Shown piece after piece: positions 11,735-20,429 of a stretch of 64,000 nucleotides of DNA. The stretch's first letter is position 1, and every line of letters begins with the position of its first letter. The translations under genes and the position numbers were made by a program. The notes beneath the pieces are model-generated. The model was given only the letters and a program-made list of their open reading frames with translations, searched no databases and was not told the origin of the DNA. Origin of the DNA: Dipteris shenzhenensis (lineage: Eukaryota > Polypodiophyta > Polypodiopsida > Gleicheniales); assembly GCA_047967505.1 (NCBI GenBank), contig CM106540.1; one strand, given 5' to 3'.

Positions 11735-12887
11735 ACCTTTGGTTAGTGAGAAAAGAAGATTGACGAGAAGCTGAATTCAAGCAAGTCTCTTGTCAATGAT
11801 CCTTCATGGGTCACCCTGAAGGATGAAAGCTTGGATTGCACAAGCTGAAGATCAGAGTGCACTTCATGATGTGATCCGAGAACTCGCACGTGCACACACA
11901 CACTGCACAACCTCAGAGAAATATAATTAGAAAACTAAATGTGATTAGAAAATTGAATCGTTTAATTGAGGCTCTGAGTCAATCTCAGAGACTCATACTC
12001 CGATAGAATAAACCATATAACACAGCCTGCAATCCATTGCCGTCTTCCTCTTGTAGAATATCAATGATGCCACTTTGAGCTAATGCAGCCTGCAACCCAT
12101 TAATGAGACCTATTCGATTGATGAGCCACCACTTCAGGAGCGACATAGCTACTGACTGCTGGCGGTACCAGGATGACCAAAAGAAGCAAGTAGTCATCAA
12201 TGAATTGAAAAGACAGTACCTTAACCTCCCAAATTGGGAGTTCAATGAGGATTACATGCGAGAGCGCATGGGTGGCATCTTGAAGCATTGTAGGTCAACC
12301 TTATGTACTTCCATCGCAAAGGGGAAGGCCATGGAGCAACGGCCGATTGGGCTGGGGTGCCTACAATGCTGGAAGTCGTCATTTTCCATCTCGCCAAGCC
12401 GTAATTGAGGGGGTGTCCTAGCTGGAGAAAGTTTAGGTGATAGACATCCTAAAATTGTATGTCACTCTCTCTCTTATTTGTAAGCTTGAACTTATACTCA
12501 TCTAGCCAGCTACCGTTGATGAAGCCATTGCAAAGGTTATTTCCATCCATTACTTGCCATCCCTGCACCATTAGAGGCCCTCGGAGTATTCTGTTGGCAG
12601 CAACAGAGGGCGACAGCTGCTCCATGTCGCTCTGCTCGTCAGAGTCTGCAAACTCCAGCTCTTGATCCTTGGAGAAAAACTACGGGGACATTAGAAAGAT
12701 GGACGAGAAGAATGATTGACAAGGAGACAAGGTGGGATTGGCGAATTGCGAGAAGGCAGCTATGGCGAGAGGAAATGCCAATCTTTATCGTGAGGAAGAA
12801 GCAGAGAAATGATGAACAACCTTTGACGTTCACAGTAAACTAGCCATCATCATGGCGGAAACATGAGAACCTTGAGACTCAGTAAGA
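11735..12887. other. Spacer, no supported gene
   Basis: ORF 12103-12408 (+) has a K/R-rich helical look (KRQYLNLPNWEFNEDYMRERM) that is faintly transposase-like, but I cannot assign it. No RNA gene is seen. Confidence 0.4.
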
Positions 12888-12890
12888 TGA

Positions 12891-12983
12891 GTGTGTGCGG
12901 AAGGCTCCGCTCTCGCCGAGGCATTCGCAGCTGGCATAGTCTCTGGTGAGGAGGTTTTCGTGACCTCTAAGCTTTGGTGCTCA
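12891..12983 (+). pseudogene. Aldo-keto-reductase-like exon fragment
   Basis: The frame reads GSALAEAFAAGIVSGEEVF followed directly by VTSKLWCS. This resembles the aldo-keto reductase segment in which an ALAEAF-type helix is followed by (V/I)TSKLW, which in the family carries the catalytic Lys. A TGA lies immediately upstream in frame at 12888-12890, and the similarity ends after KLWCS. A possible splice donor (GTGCTC) sits there. I find no flanking AKR exons such as the Tyr-containing or NADPH-binding segments. It is most likely a captured or relic exon, and the match is short enough to be chance. Confidence 0.4.
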
Positions 12984-12989
12984 TTTTCC

Positions 12990-13740
12990 CTACATCCACA
13001 AGGCGTTGAGGCATGTCCCTTGCTCTGCTGCGCTTATGTCTTGTACTGCCCGCATCACTTTTTGATCGTACTTCAATCTATTCAAAATTTGGCACTGTAT
13101 CGTCATGCATATTGGATGAAAATTTGGAGGAATCGTTAGAGCGCTGCAGCATTATTATCTAGATCTGTACCTCATCCGTTGGCCCTTACGATTCCAAAGA
13201 GGAGTGGGTTTTCAAGACTAATTTTCTTCTGCTCGAAATAAGTCGGTTGGTCCAAAATAAGTCATTGCGAGCCAATGTTCTCATTAGCGTTGAACGTCTC
13301 CTCGTTCCTGTCACACTGCAAGCAAACACAGCCCAACACAACTTGCATTAGCGTTGAACATCTTCTCATCGCTCCTTAGTTCGCAATAAAGAACAAGCAC
13401 CAGGGCAATGATACAAATCAATAGCGCACGGGATCTCTCATTCCGAAAGATTCCAAGAGGTGGGTGAAAGGGAAGGAGAAACCAAAAAGCATATAAGGGA
13501 AGCGAAAAGCAGGACTTAGGAATGGAAGGTGTTCTGAGAGCTTTAGCTTTGACTGAACGAAATGCAGGGGACTTACGAAATGGAAAGCAATCCGAGAGCT
13601 TGAGCTTCAAATGAAGGTGTCCAAAATGACGCCGATGATGGGAATGAGCTCCATGCCAACATACGTGAAGACGTCCCGCCTCCGTTGCCTCTGAAAATAC
13701 TGCCAAGCACATGAATCCTACCTCTGCAGTTTCTGTAAGT
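12990..13740. other. Spacer, no supported gene
   Basis: Minus-strand ORFs at 13311-13751 and 13573-13944 lack recognisable domains, and the latter overlaps the hairpin repeats. Nothing else is supported. Confidence 0.4.
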
Positions 13741-13762
13741 CCTAACTTCAAAGACCCTTGGG

Positions 13763-14667
13763 GACCCTATTGCAGTGAAGGGTCCTTGGAGCAACACATT
13801 CCAAAACCCCTGGAAGACCTCTTGAGACCCTATCACCAGCGAATGGGTCCTTGGAGCAGCACATTCCAAAGCCCTTGGAAGACCTCTATAGACACTATCA
13901 CCAGCTAAAGGGTCCTTGGAGCAAAAGGATCCTGCTATAATCAAGTCTTTTTTTTTCTGATCGCCGTTCTCCTATCCTATCCAACAATGCCACAATAGCC
14001 AATGCTTGAACTTTGAATTTTGGAGCTCGGAGGTTGATGGAGCTATTGAGACGAGAAGGGAGGTGTGTGAACTGTTTGGAGAGATAAATGGTGTGGTTTG
14101 CAGGCCACCAGCTGCCACAATCCTTTGGCTCGATGATAGTGGAACACCTTTTACCATTGCCCAAATTAACGATGAACTGCGTGGGAACGTCTCTCATTTC
14201 TCAGGGCATGGAAATAGCCGTGTGTGTCTAGGGCATGGGAATGCCCTCTCATTCAAAATCTTAGACCCTTCAGGCCATTAGTTCTATTCCCATGAATAGT
14301 CTTCAGGACCCTATCGCTAGCGAAAGGGTCCTTGGAGCTCACAAAAAAGCTCAAGGCATGAAGGGCTAAAAGTGATGTTTGGACCCAAGAGGCTTTCAAG
14401 TTTGAGCTCGAATGATGATGATTCAATTGAGAAGATGAAAATGTAGTGTCTAGACCCTTTCGCCAGAGAAAGGGTTCTTGAAGCTACTAGAGATTGACTT
14501 ATAATTTCAATCGTCTATTTAAAGTCCAATTGGGTAGAGCCTAGATGGAAAGAAAGTAAATGTGTTATCTAATGAAATCTAAAGACATTTTCTCCTCGTC
14601 CTTTTAAACACTATTTAATGAGAGCTGAAAAAACATCCCTTTGGAACCTTTCATTGGCGAAATGGTC
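13763..14667. repeat. Six dispersed hairpin units with GACCC/GGGTC arms
   Basis: Units are at 13763-13784, 13826-13849, 13891-13914, 14307-14330, 14453-14476 and 14644-14667. Each has a left arm like GACCCTATC, a short loop (often CACCAG or CGCCAG) and a right arm like GAAAGGGTC. Most are followed by CCTTGGAGC or a close variant. The first three sit in a tandem array of about 65-bp steps that shares 'acattccaaa...ggaagacctct' spacers. The last three are spread over 360 bp and are more diverged. No ORF is shared. Confidence 0.75.
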
Positions 14668-14699
14668 TTTGGAGTTGTTTATGCTTCCCACTTGAGAGG

Positions 14700-15190
14700 C
14701 TTCCTTGCTTGATCATCTAAAGCTTTCATGGAATCGAGCCAACAATGAGCATCCATGTATCTAAAACGAGCTGTCTGGCGGGATGATTTGTAAAGAAAAG
14801 TGCTTTTGATTTGAGCCAAAGTTATGCATACAAAAAGCAATATGTTGTTAGACTGGTACCAAATTAAAATGTGTTTTCTCTTAATTCAAAATACATATCT
14901 ACACTTGATTATAGACCTATATAGTTTCAAGTACCATCACAAATACTATTAGATACAAACATATAGTTTGTGTATTTAATTGTCTTTGCAATTCTCTTTA
15001 GAGGTTTCCATGTTCAATTTTTTATGATTCATTGTTTTTCCTATTTTTATAAATTCACTGTTTTTCACTGATTCAAATGGGTCTAGTAATCTCTCCCATT
15101 TCTTTGGTTGGTTTATTAATCTTTATATATTTATTGGGATAATATAATAGATAAATGTTTGTATACATATTAATCTTCATATATTCTTCA
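14700..15190. other. AT-rich spacer, no gene seen
   Basis: The stretch is AT-rich and without a sizeable ORF. It may include an intron leading to the acceptor near 15198. Confidence 0.5.
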
Positions 15191-15197
15191 TGATGTC

Positions 15198-15914
15198 CAG
15201 AAACCAAAAAGGCAAGTGTCTTCTACAGGGAGAGGAAGAGGTAAAAGATAGAAAGCATCAAGCGTTGAGCAGAACCAAGTGGTGGAGGAGCTTATTGAAG
15301 AGAATGTTGATGAAGCTAATCCACTTGCCATTATTCCTTTGACCTCCAATACACCAATACAGATACAAAAGAGTGGGCAAGAACAAGCTTCAGAGGTCAT
15401 CCCAGATTGCATAGAAAGGCCTCATGGTAGTGACATTCTAGAGGGTTTGACCACCATAAATAAGTCAAAGCTGGTACCCAAAATTCCTTTATGCAGATGT
15501 ATTGTGAATAATAAGGTTAGAGAACTAAGAAATGACCTCTCTAACTTGAAGCTTGCTTTTGAGACTAAGGGTTATTTACCTACAAAGGGTTCTTTCATCC
15601 ATTCTATCAAATTGCCAAATGGTGAGACAAGAATGGTTGATGATGAAATCAAGGCAAGTTAGGATAGATAATGGGTGGAAGTCATTGAAGATTTTGAAAG
15701 GGAAATAGTTGAAGATGAGGATTGGGTCTTTTTAAGCAATGACATGTTTTTTGTATGGGAAGGAAATCATCGCACAGCTTCATGGATGAAGAGTATTGAA
15801 GAGCTCTTCAAAGGAGTGAAGGCAAGGCACATAAGAGTTCATGCTCAATTCATATCACCTACTGAGAGAGATGAAATCAAGTTGTTGGCTGCACTTCAAA
15901 GGTTTAATCTGTAA
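15198..15914 (+). pseudogene. ParB-like (GNHR motif) exon with in-frame stops
   Basis: A single frame runs from a candidate acceptor (TGTCCAG, about 15197) to a consensus donor (CTGTAAGTAC, about 15912). It encodes KPKRQVSSTGRGRGKR, then an acidic linker, a block RCIVNNKVRELRNDLSNLK, and FFVWEGNHRTASWMKSIEE. The GNHR box and preceding hydrophobic strands resemble the ParB/Srx fold, where this loop binds nucleotide. In-frame stops lie at 15249-15251 (TAG), 15660-15662 (TAG) and 15669-15671 (TAA). I found no partner exons downstream. The choices are a decayed exon of a multi-exon host or transposon-borne gene, or a misread frame; the long collinear frame favours the former. Confidence 0.5.
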
Positions 15915-16490
15915 GTACTTTCATATTTTAGTTAAGGCTCTTGAAGATTTGAATTAAGAAACTTGTTCTACATGATATTTTATTATGTTTGATGTGCTAT
16001 GGACATAGTTTCCTTGTTAGTATATGTTAGCATGATATGGACAGTCTTTTGCCAACATATCAGTCACGATAAACATGAGATCATGATATGGACATGTAGT
16101 GCTTGGATTTCTTTTTTAGTCATATATATGAGTCATGGTGTACATCGTTCATTTGTGGTGCATGATGTCTTATTTTGAACATGATAAGTTAATATAGTGT
16201 ATGATTTAACAACATGCTATATACACTTAAGTTCTGTGCAAAGTTTATTGCACTATGTATGTTTTTGACAACATAGTCTATGCTACTATTTGGATTGCTC
16301 TACGACTTGCATGTAGCTTTAGCTTTGTGATTATGAACTAGTGTTGCTAGTCTTCGACATACTTGGCAAAATCCTATAAAATCTTGTACTATTTCCCCAA
16401 GAAAGGGTGTGTTGTGAAATCTCATAGGAAGTAAGCTCAGAACTCTAAGCTCGCGGGTTTCAACTCGGAGAAAAATCATACTCGGGGGGG
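15915..16490. other. AT-rich spacer, no gene seen
   Basis: Several loosely repeated 'catgatatggacat'-like words occur. There is no coding or RNA signal. Confidence 0.5.
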
Positions 16491-17282
16491 GAGCAAGAAA
16501 AGGTGGAGATGGTGTGTAGGAAGACTTATAAAGGAGAGAGAGAGTTAACCACTTTAAAGTCTGCATTCAAGTCCATACTGGAGCTAATGAAGAGAAGCCA
16601 CGTATTAACATATTGTCCAAAAGGGAAAATGCACTTCCAAAATTTCTAAAAATGCCTAATTTGTGCTTTGCTCAATTTGAAACGTTGCTAAGGCTACCCA
16701 CATTGCTAAGGCTACCAAGAGGGCAAGCTAAAAATAAAACAACATTGAGTTGTATTGAAATTGAAAGTGTTGTACTAAAATTGAAAGTGCCAATTGCGCC
16801 CCCATAATGGCATCAACACAGTCATGAACGAGTCTAAAATAATGACATCAACAGAGACATGATGAATAAAACACCAGGATCTAAGAGGGCCTCTCCGCGT
16901 GATCCAGTGGCTCTAGGGGAGCCCTACTCGCAGGATATATTTGCAGCCCCATGGAGCTGGAGAGCTGGCTCAACAGGACTCCCTAGCAGTCCAATGCCAG
17001 CCCAAAGAGCTTGAAAACTCAGATTCCAGCCTAGCATTGGACTGCTCGGAGGAAAGATCCTCTCCCATTGGTGGAAAGGGGGACAGTGCAGGCTCTGAAA
17101 CCACTGGAGGATGGAGATAATATTTAAATCAAGCTTTCTTCTACATGCGGGGATGCGAAATTCCCCTCCCCAGCGTGTGGAGCTCCGCGGGGAGCTGCTC
17201 TAAGAGCAACAATCTCTACAACAAGTGGTGACAAGTGGCACCTCCTTTGGCTTAAACCTTCACGTGCAATGTGCATTTACAA
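16490..17282. repeat. Dispersed repeat B, copy 2, carrying a nested insertion
   Basis: This matches 590-655 and 1040-1440 in order, from 'gagcaagaaaaggtggagatggt' onward. Copy 1 is uninterrupted at 'atctaagagcaac'. Here that word is split by the insertion at 16888-17198, which makes copy 1 the pre-insertion reference. Confidence 0.7.
16888..17198. mobile_element. Short non-autonomous TIR element (hAT-like MITE candidate)
   Basis: A 311-bp insertion is flanked by the perfect 8-bp duplication TCTAAGAG (16880-16887 and 17199-17206). The unoccupied site is present in repeat B copy 1 near 1360. The ends form imperfect inverted repeats: GGCCTCTCCGCG on the left, against GCAGCTCCCCGCG as the reverse complement of the right end. 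There is no ORF. An 8-bp TSD is typical of hAT elements, but the termini are not a clear hAT consensus. Confidence 0.7.
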
Positions 17283-17348
17283 TAACACTGAGTCTACTGT
17301 GGTACCTTGTTTTAAAGAAGTAAGGTGTAGCTTGCATTCCTTGAGAAG

Positions 17349-17618
17349 ATGCCGAACATACTTCGTATGTCTGGCAGGGTTCTTTTCCATACCGGAGATC
17401 CTCACTCCTACTTGTTGGCGCCTCATCTGTGTAGGCTATCCCCCATGGCTTCCCCCCAGGACAGTAGCGCTGCGGTGGAGACATGCCCGCGTTCAGGTAC
17501 TGCCCTCCTTTCGTGTATTTTGCAACGGTCGAAAGACGTTTTTACATGGGTAATTAATATGTTAGCGAATAAGAAGTTCTGCCCTTGTTTTTACGGGTTG
17601 GGCAAAAAGGATTTTTAG
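17349..17618 (+). other. Possible 5' exon/leader of the PPR gene
   Basis: The open frame starts MPNILRMSGRVLF and is rich in Ser, Arg and Leu, as organelle targeting peptides are. It lies upstream of the WWDNR exon. A GGTACT donor after CPRSG and the TTTTTAG acceptor at 17618 would join it out of frame by one base with the next exon, so the real splice is unresolved or the link is wrong. Confidence 0.25.
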
Positions 17619-17739
17619 GACTTCTGGCCATATTCATTCATTGTGGTGGACATGCTTCGTACGTAGCTCAGACACCGAGCGCTTGTGGAAGCACTTCTTC
17701 ATGGATCCCTCCCAGTGGTGGGATAACCGGAAGAGCAAA
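17619..17739 (+). CDS. PPR gene, exon with WWDNR half of a PDF-type motif (partial)
   Basis: The frame encodes SDTERLWKHFFMDPSQWWDNRKSK and ends at a consensus donor (GTAAGT at 17740). Splicing to the acceptor at 17830 continues in frame as TNPISPDFKHKITKESLWTDG. The composite WWDNR...PDFKHK resembles the PDF motif of plant organellar single-stranded DNA-binding (OSB) proteins. I recall it as an N-terminal module in fern PPR proteins. The 5' boundary is uncertain; a TTTTTAG acceptor lies at the start given here. Confidence 0.6.
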
Positions 17740-17830
17740 GTAAGTGTGTGACGAGTCTGAACCAAATGATTTGCATAGGTGAATCTGTATATGGTTAGTC
17801 TGACCAGTCTGTTCTGAATTTTAACATCAG
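17740..17830 (+). other. 91-bp intron in the PPR gene
   Basis: The donor GTAAGTGTG and acceptor AACATCAG flank a phase-0 junction (AGC AAA | ACA AAT). Removing the intron restores an uninterrupted WWDNRKSK-TNPISPDFKHK reading frame. Confidence 0.75.
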
Positions 17831-20122
17831 ACAAATCCAATATCTCCAGATTTCAAGCATAAGATTACCAAAGAGTCGCTATGGACTGACGGCTGGTACA
17901 ATCCAAGTTGGGTTAAAGACATGCTTGAGAAACATGCCAAAGCATCCATTGTTCAGGCCCAAAACCGTGATTTGGTAGAGGAGTATTGCAAGGGCGGCTT
18001 CAGCTCTGGAGCTCAGGTGAATGCATCTCAACCACAAGAACTGCGAGAGAAGCCTGGTTGGGAAACGCTCAGCTTAGAGGAGGCACTCACGTCTTTGGAA
18101 CGAATGCCCCAGCTGCCTTCAGTTCACAACCTTACATGCGTATTGCATAAGTGCAAAACAAAGAAAAATCTAGAGGATACCAAGCGCTTGTATGCCTACA
18201 TGTGCAAAAGAAAGCTCGAAGATCATAGATGTCTTGGGAACTACCTCGTCCCAATGTTGGTTCAAGTTGGTAGCATGTGTGATGCTCGACATGTTTTTAA
18301 CAAGTTGGTTGACCGGAATGTGTATTCTTGGACATCGCTTATCATGGGTTATGTTGAATGTGGGAAATCACAACAAGCCCTTAACCTTTACCAGAAAATG
18401 CAAGAAGACTCTGTACATCCTAACAAGTATACTTTTGTGGCCCTATTGAAGGCTTGCGCGAGGCTGAAAGATTCAGAGAGAGGCCAAGAATTACATGCCG
18501 AGATTGCCCGAAAGGGGCTGGAAAGAGATCTTTTTGTTGGCAGCATCTTGGTGGATATGTATGCCAAGTTTGGATCGCTTGCAAAAGCACAGGAAGCATT
18601 TGACAAGCTGCCAGTTCGAAACGAGGTATCATGGACTGCATTGATCGCAGGATATGCTGAGCACGGACTTGGTGAGGAAGCACTGAACTGTTTCGAACAG
18701 ATGATACTGGAGGGTCTCCCTCCAGATGCTGTCACACTTGTTTGCAGCTTGAAGGCTTGTGGCAGCATAGGAGCCATAGACAAGGGCCGAGAAATGCACA
18801 CTGAGGTTGCTAGAAAGGCGCTGGAAAGAGATCTTTTTGTTGGCAGCACCTTGGTGGATATGTATGCCAAATGTGGTTACCTTGCGAAAGCACGGGAAGT
18901 GTTCGACAAGCTGCCAGTTCGAAACGAGGTCTCATGGAATGCATTGATTGCAGGATATGCTGAGCATGGGCCTGCCGAGGAAGCCCTGACCTGTTTCAAA
19001 CAGATGCAACTAGACAGTGTCTGTCCAGATGCTGTCACATTTGTTTGCAGCTTGAAAGCTTGTGGCAGCATAGGAGCCATAGACATGGGCCAAGAAATAC
19101 AAACCGAGATTGCCAGAAAGGGGCTAGAAAGAGACCTTTTTCTTGGCAACACTTTGGTGGATATGTATGCCAAATGTGGCTGGGTTGCGAAAGCACAGGA
19201 AGCATTTGACAAGCTACCATGTCGAGACATAGTCTCATGGAATGCACTGATTTCAGGCTATGCTGAGCATGGACTTGGTGAGGAAGCTCTAAACTGTCTT
19301 GACAAGATGCAACTGGAGGATCTCTCTCCTGATGCTGTCACATTTGTATGCAGCTTGACAGCTTGTGGTAGTATAGGAGCCATACACAAGGGCCAAGAAA
19401 TACACACTGAGATCACCAGAAAGGGCCTGGAAAGATATCTTTTTGTTGGCAATACCTTGGTGGATATGTATGCCAAATGTTGCTTACTTGCAAAAGCACA
19501 GGAAGTGTTTGACAAGCTGCCAGTTCGAGACTTAATGTCGTGGACTGCACTGATGGCAGGATATGCTCAGCTCGGAGATAGTGAAATTGTTTTCCATATG
19601 CTCGAGAGAATGAAAGGAGAAGGGATAAAGCCAGATGGGGTCACATTCTCCCTTGTTCTTACTGTATGCAGTCACACGGGTCTAGTGGATACGGGCCAGA
19701 GGTATTTTGACTCCATGAGCAAAGTGTTTGGCATCACTCCAACTATTGAGCACCACATTGGCATGATTGATCTTGTTGGCCGTGCGGGCCAATTAGACAA
19801 GGCGGTAGCAATGGTGAAGAAGATGCCTTTCCATCCTAATCTTGTGTTGTGGCATGCGGTGTTGGGTGCTTGTCGAAAGTGGGGTAATGTGGAGCTTGGA
19901 AGATTGGCCTTTGAACATGCTGTGCAATTGGATGAAAAGGATGCTTCAGCTTATGTCCTGATGTCCAACATCTATGTAGGTGCTCACATGCAGGAGGAAG
20001 AGAAGGTCGAGGCAATTACAGTCAAACAACAAGCATGCAACAAGCGAGGAGGGTGGAGTGACACTCATTTTTGGTGCGGCATACAAGACATTCCCAAAGC
20101 AAATATATATATGCAAAGCTAG
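17831..20122 (+). CDS. PLS-class pentatricopeptide repeat protein, C-terminus frameshifted
   Basis: The frame is long and open, with PPR helix pairs such as LVDMYAKCG, AKAQEVFDKLP, VSWNALIAGYAEHG and PDAVTFVCSLKACGSIGA in P-L-S order. Proteins of this class act in mitochondria or plastids and bind RNA for editing or processing. The PDF half-motif (SPDFKHK) is N-terminal, about 10 P/L/S motifs follow, and an E-like region begins near GITPTIEHHIGMIDLVGRAG. Four P-L-S triplets at 18521-19735 are near-identical 303-bp direct repeats. The first ATG of the uninterrupted exon frame is 17921, but splicing shows translation enters upstream. The frame ends after IPKANIYMQS, where the family would continue as QIYAKLEDL. 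A frameshift has therefore cut off the DYW domain. It is either a truncated functional E-type protein or an early pseudogene. Confidence 0.85.
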   Translation, partial: TNPISPDFKHKITKESLWTDGWYNPSWVKDMLEKHAKASIVQAQNRDLVEEYCKGGFSSGAQVNASQPQELREKPGWETLSLEEALTSLERMPQLPSVHNLTCVLHKCKTKKNLEDTKRLYAYMCKRKLEDHRCLGNYLVPMLVQVGSMCDARHVFNKLVDRNVYSWTSLIMGYVECGKSQQALNLYQKMQEDSVHPNKYTFVALLKACARLKDSERGQELHAEIARKGLERDLFVGSILVDMYAKFGSLAKAQEAFDKLPVRNEVSWTALIAGYAEHGLGEEALNCFEQMILEGLPPDAVTLVCSLKACGSIGAIDKGREMHTEVARKALERDLFVGSTLVDMYAKCGYLAKAREVFDKLPVRNEVSWNALIAGYAEHGPAEEALTCFKQMQLDSVCPDAVTFVCSLKACGSIGAIDMGQEIQTEIARKGLERDLFLGNTLVDMYAKCGWVAKAQEAFDKLPCRDIVSWNALISGYAEHGLGEEALNCLDKMQLEDLSPDAVTFVCSLTACGSIGAIHKGQEIHTEITRKGLERYLFVGNTLVDMYAKCCLLAKAQEVFDKLPVRDLMSWTALMAGYAQLGDSEIVFHMLERMKGEGIKPDGVTFSLVLTVCSHTGLVDTGQRYFDSMSKVFGITPTIEHHIGMIDLVGRAGQLDKAVAMVKKMPFHPNLVLWHAVLGACRKWGNVELGRLAFEHAVQLDEKDASAYVLMSNIYVGAHMQEEEKVEAITVKQQACNKRGGWSDTHFWCGIQDIPKANIYMQS
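18521..19735 (+). repeat. 303-bp tandem repeats encoding P-L-S PPR triplets
   Basis: The phrase GAAAGAGATC (or a one- or two-base variant) recurs at 18521, 18824, 19127 and 19430, exactly 303 bp apart. Each period encodes about 101 residues, one P, L and S motif set. High similarity at DNA level implies recent duplication or gene conversion. Confidence 0.9.
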
Positions 20123-20425
20123 AAGATCTTTGCTTAGAAATGAGGGTGGAAGGGTATGTCACAGATTTGCATTGGGTGTCGTGAGATATCTGTTGATGCA
20201 AAGAAAGATGGGTTATGTAGGCACATGGGAAGCTAGCCATCACGTGTACTATTCAAGATACACCAGAGGGACACGCATGTGTGTCATCAAGAATCTCTAG
20301 TTTACTAACGACTGTCATACAGCCACTGCACCGATATCAAAAATAGGGCAGTGAACTATTCTTGTTAGAGATGCAAACGGGTTTCATTTCTTCAAGGAAG
20401 GGAAGTGTGTTTCTGGGGATATTAG
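20058..20425 (+). pseudogene. Decayed DYW deaminase domain of the PPR gene
   Basis: Out-of-frame segments after the PPR stop retain the family order. They are KLEDLCLEMRVEGY, KKDGLCRH, KLAI, TPEG, KNL(stop)FTNDCHTATAPISK, ILVRDANGFHFFKEGKC and GDIS in place of GDYW. The zinc-ligand CH of NDCHTAT survives. The H-x-E active-site region has lost a base (CACATGGGAAG), so the catalytic Glu is not encoded, and stops interrupt at KNL* and near IGQ*. C-to-U editing by this domain would be abolished. Confidence 0.75.
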
Positions 20426-20429
20426 TGAC

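Noticed and set aside
12103-12408. ORF resembling part of a plant En/Spm-type transposase
   Set aside because: The resemblance is only compositional (basic, helical). I could not identify a motif that supports the call.
13573-13944. Minus-strand ORF with apparent internal repeats
   Set aside because: The repeats are translations of the DNA hairpin units and shift frame between units, so the DNA repeat is the better explanation.
18388-19515. Long minus-strand ORFs with repeated structure
   Set aside because: They mirror the PPR tandem repeats on the opposite strand and have no domain of their own.
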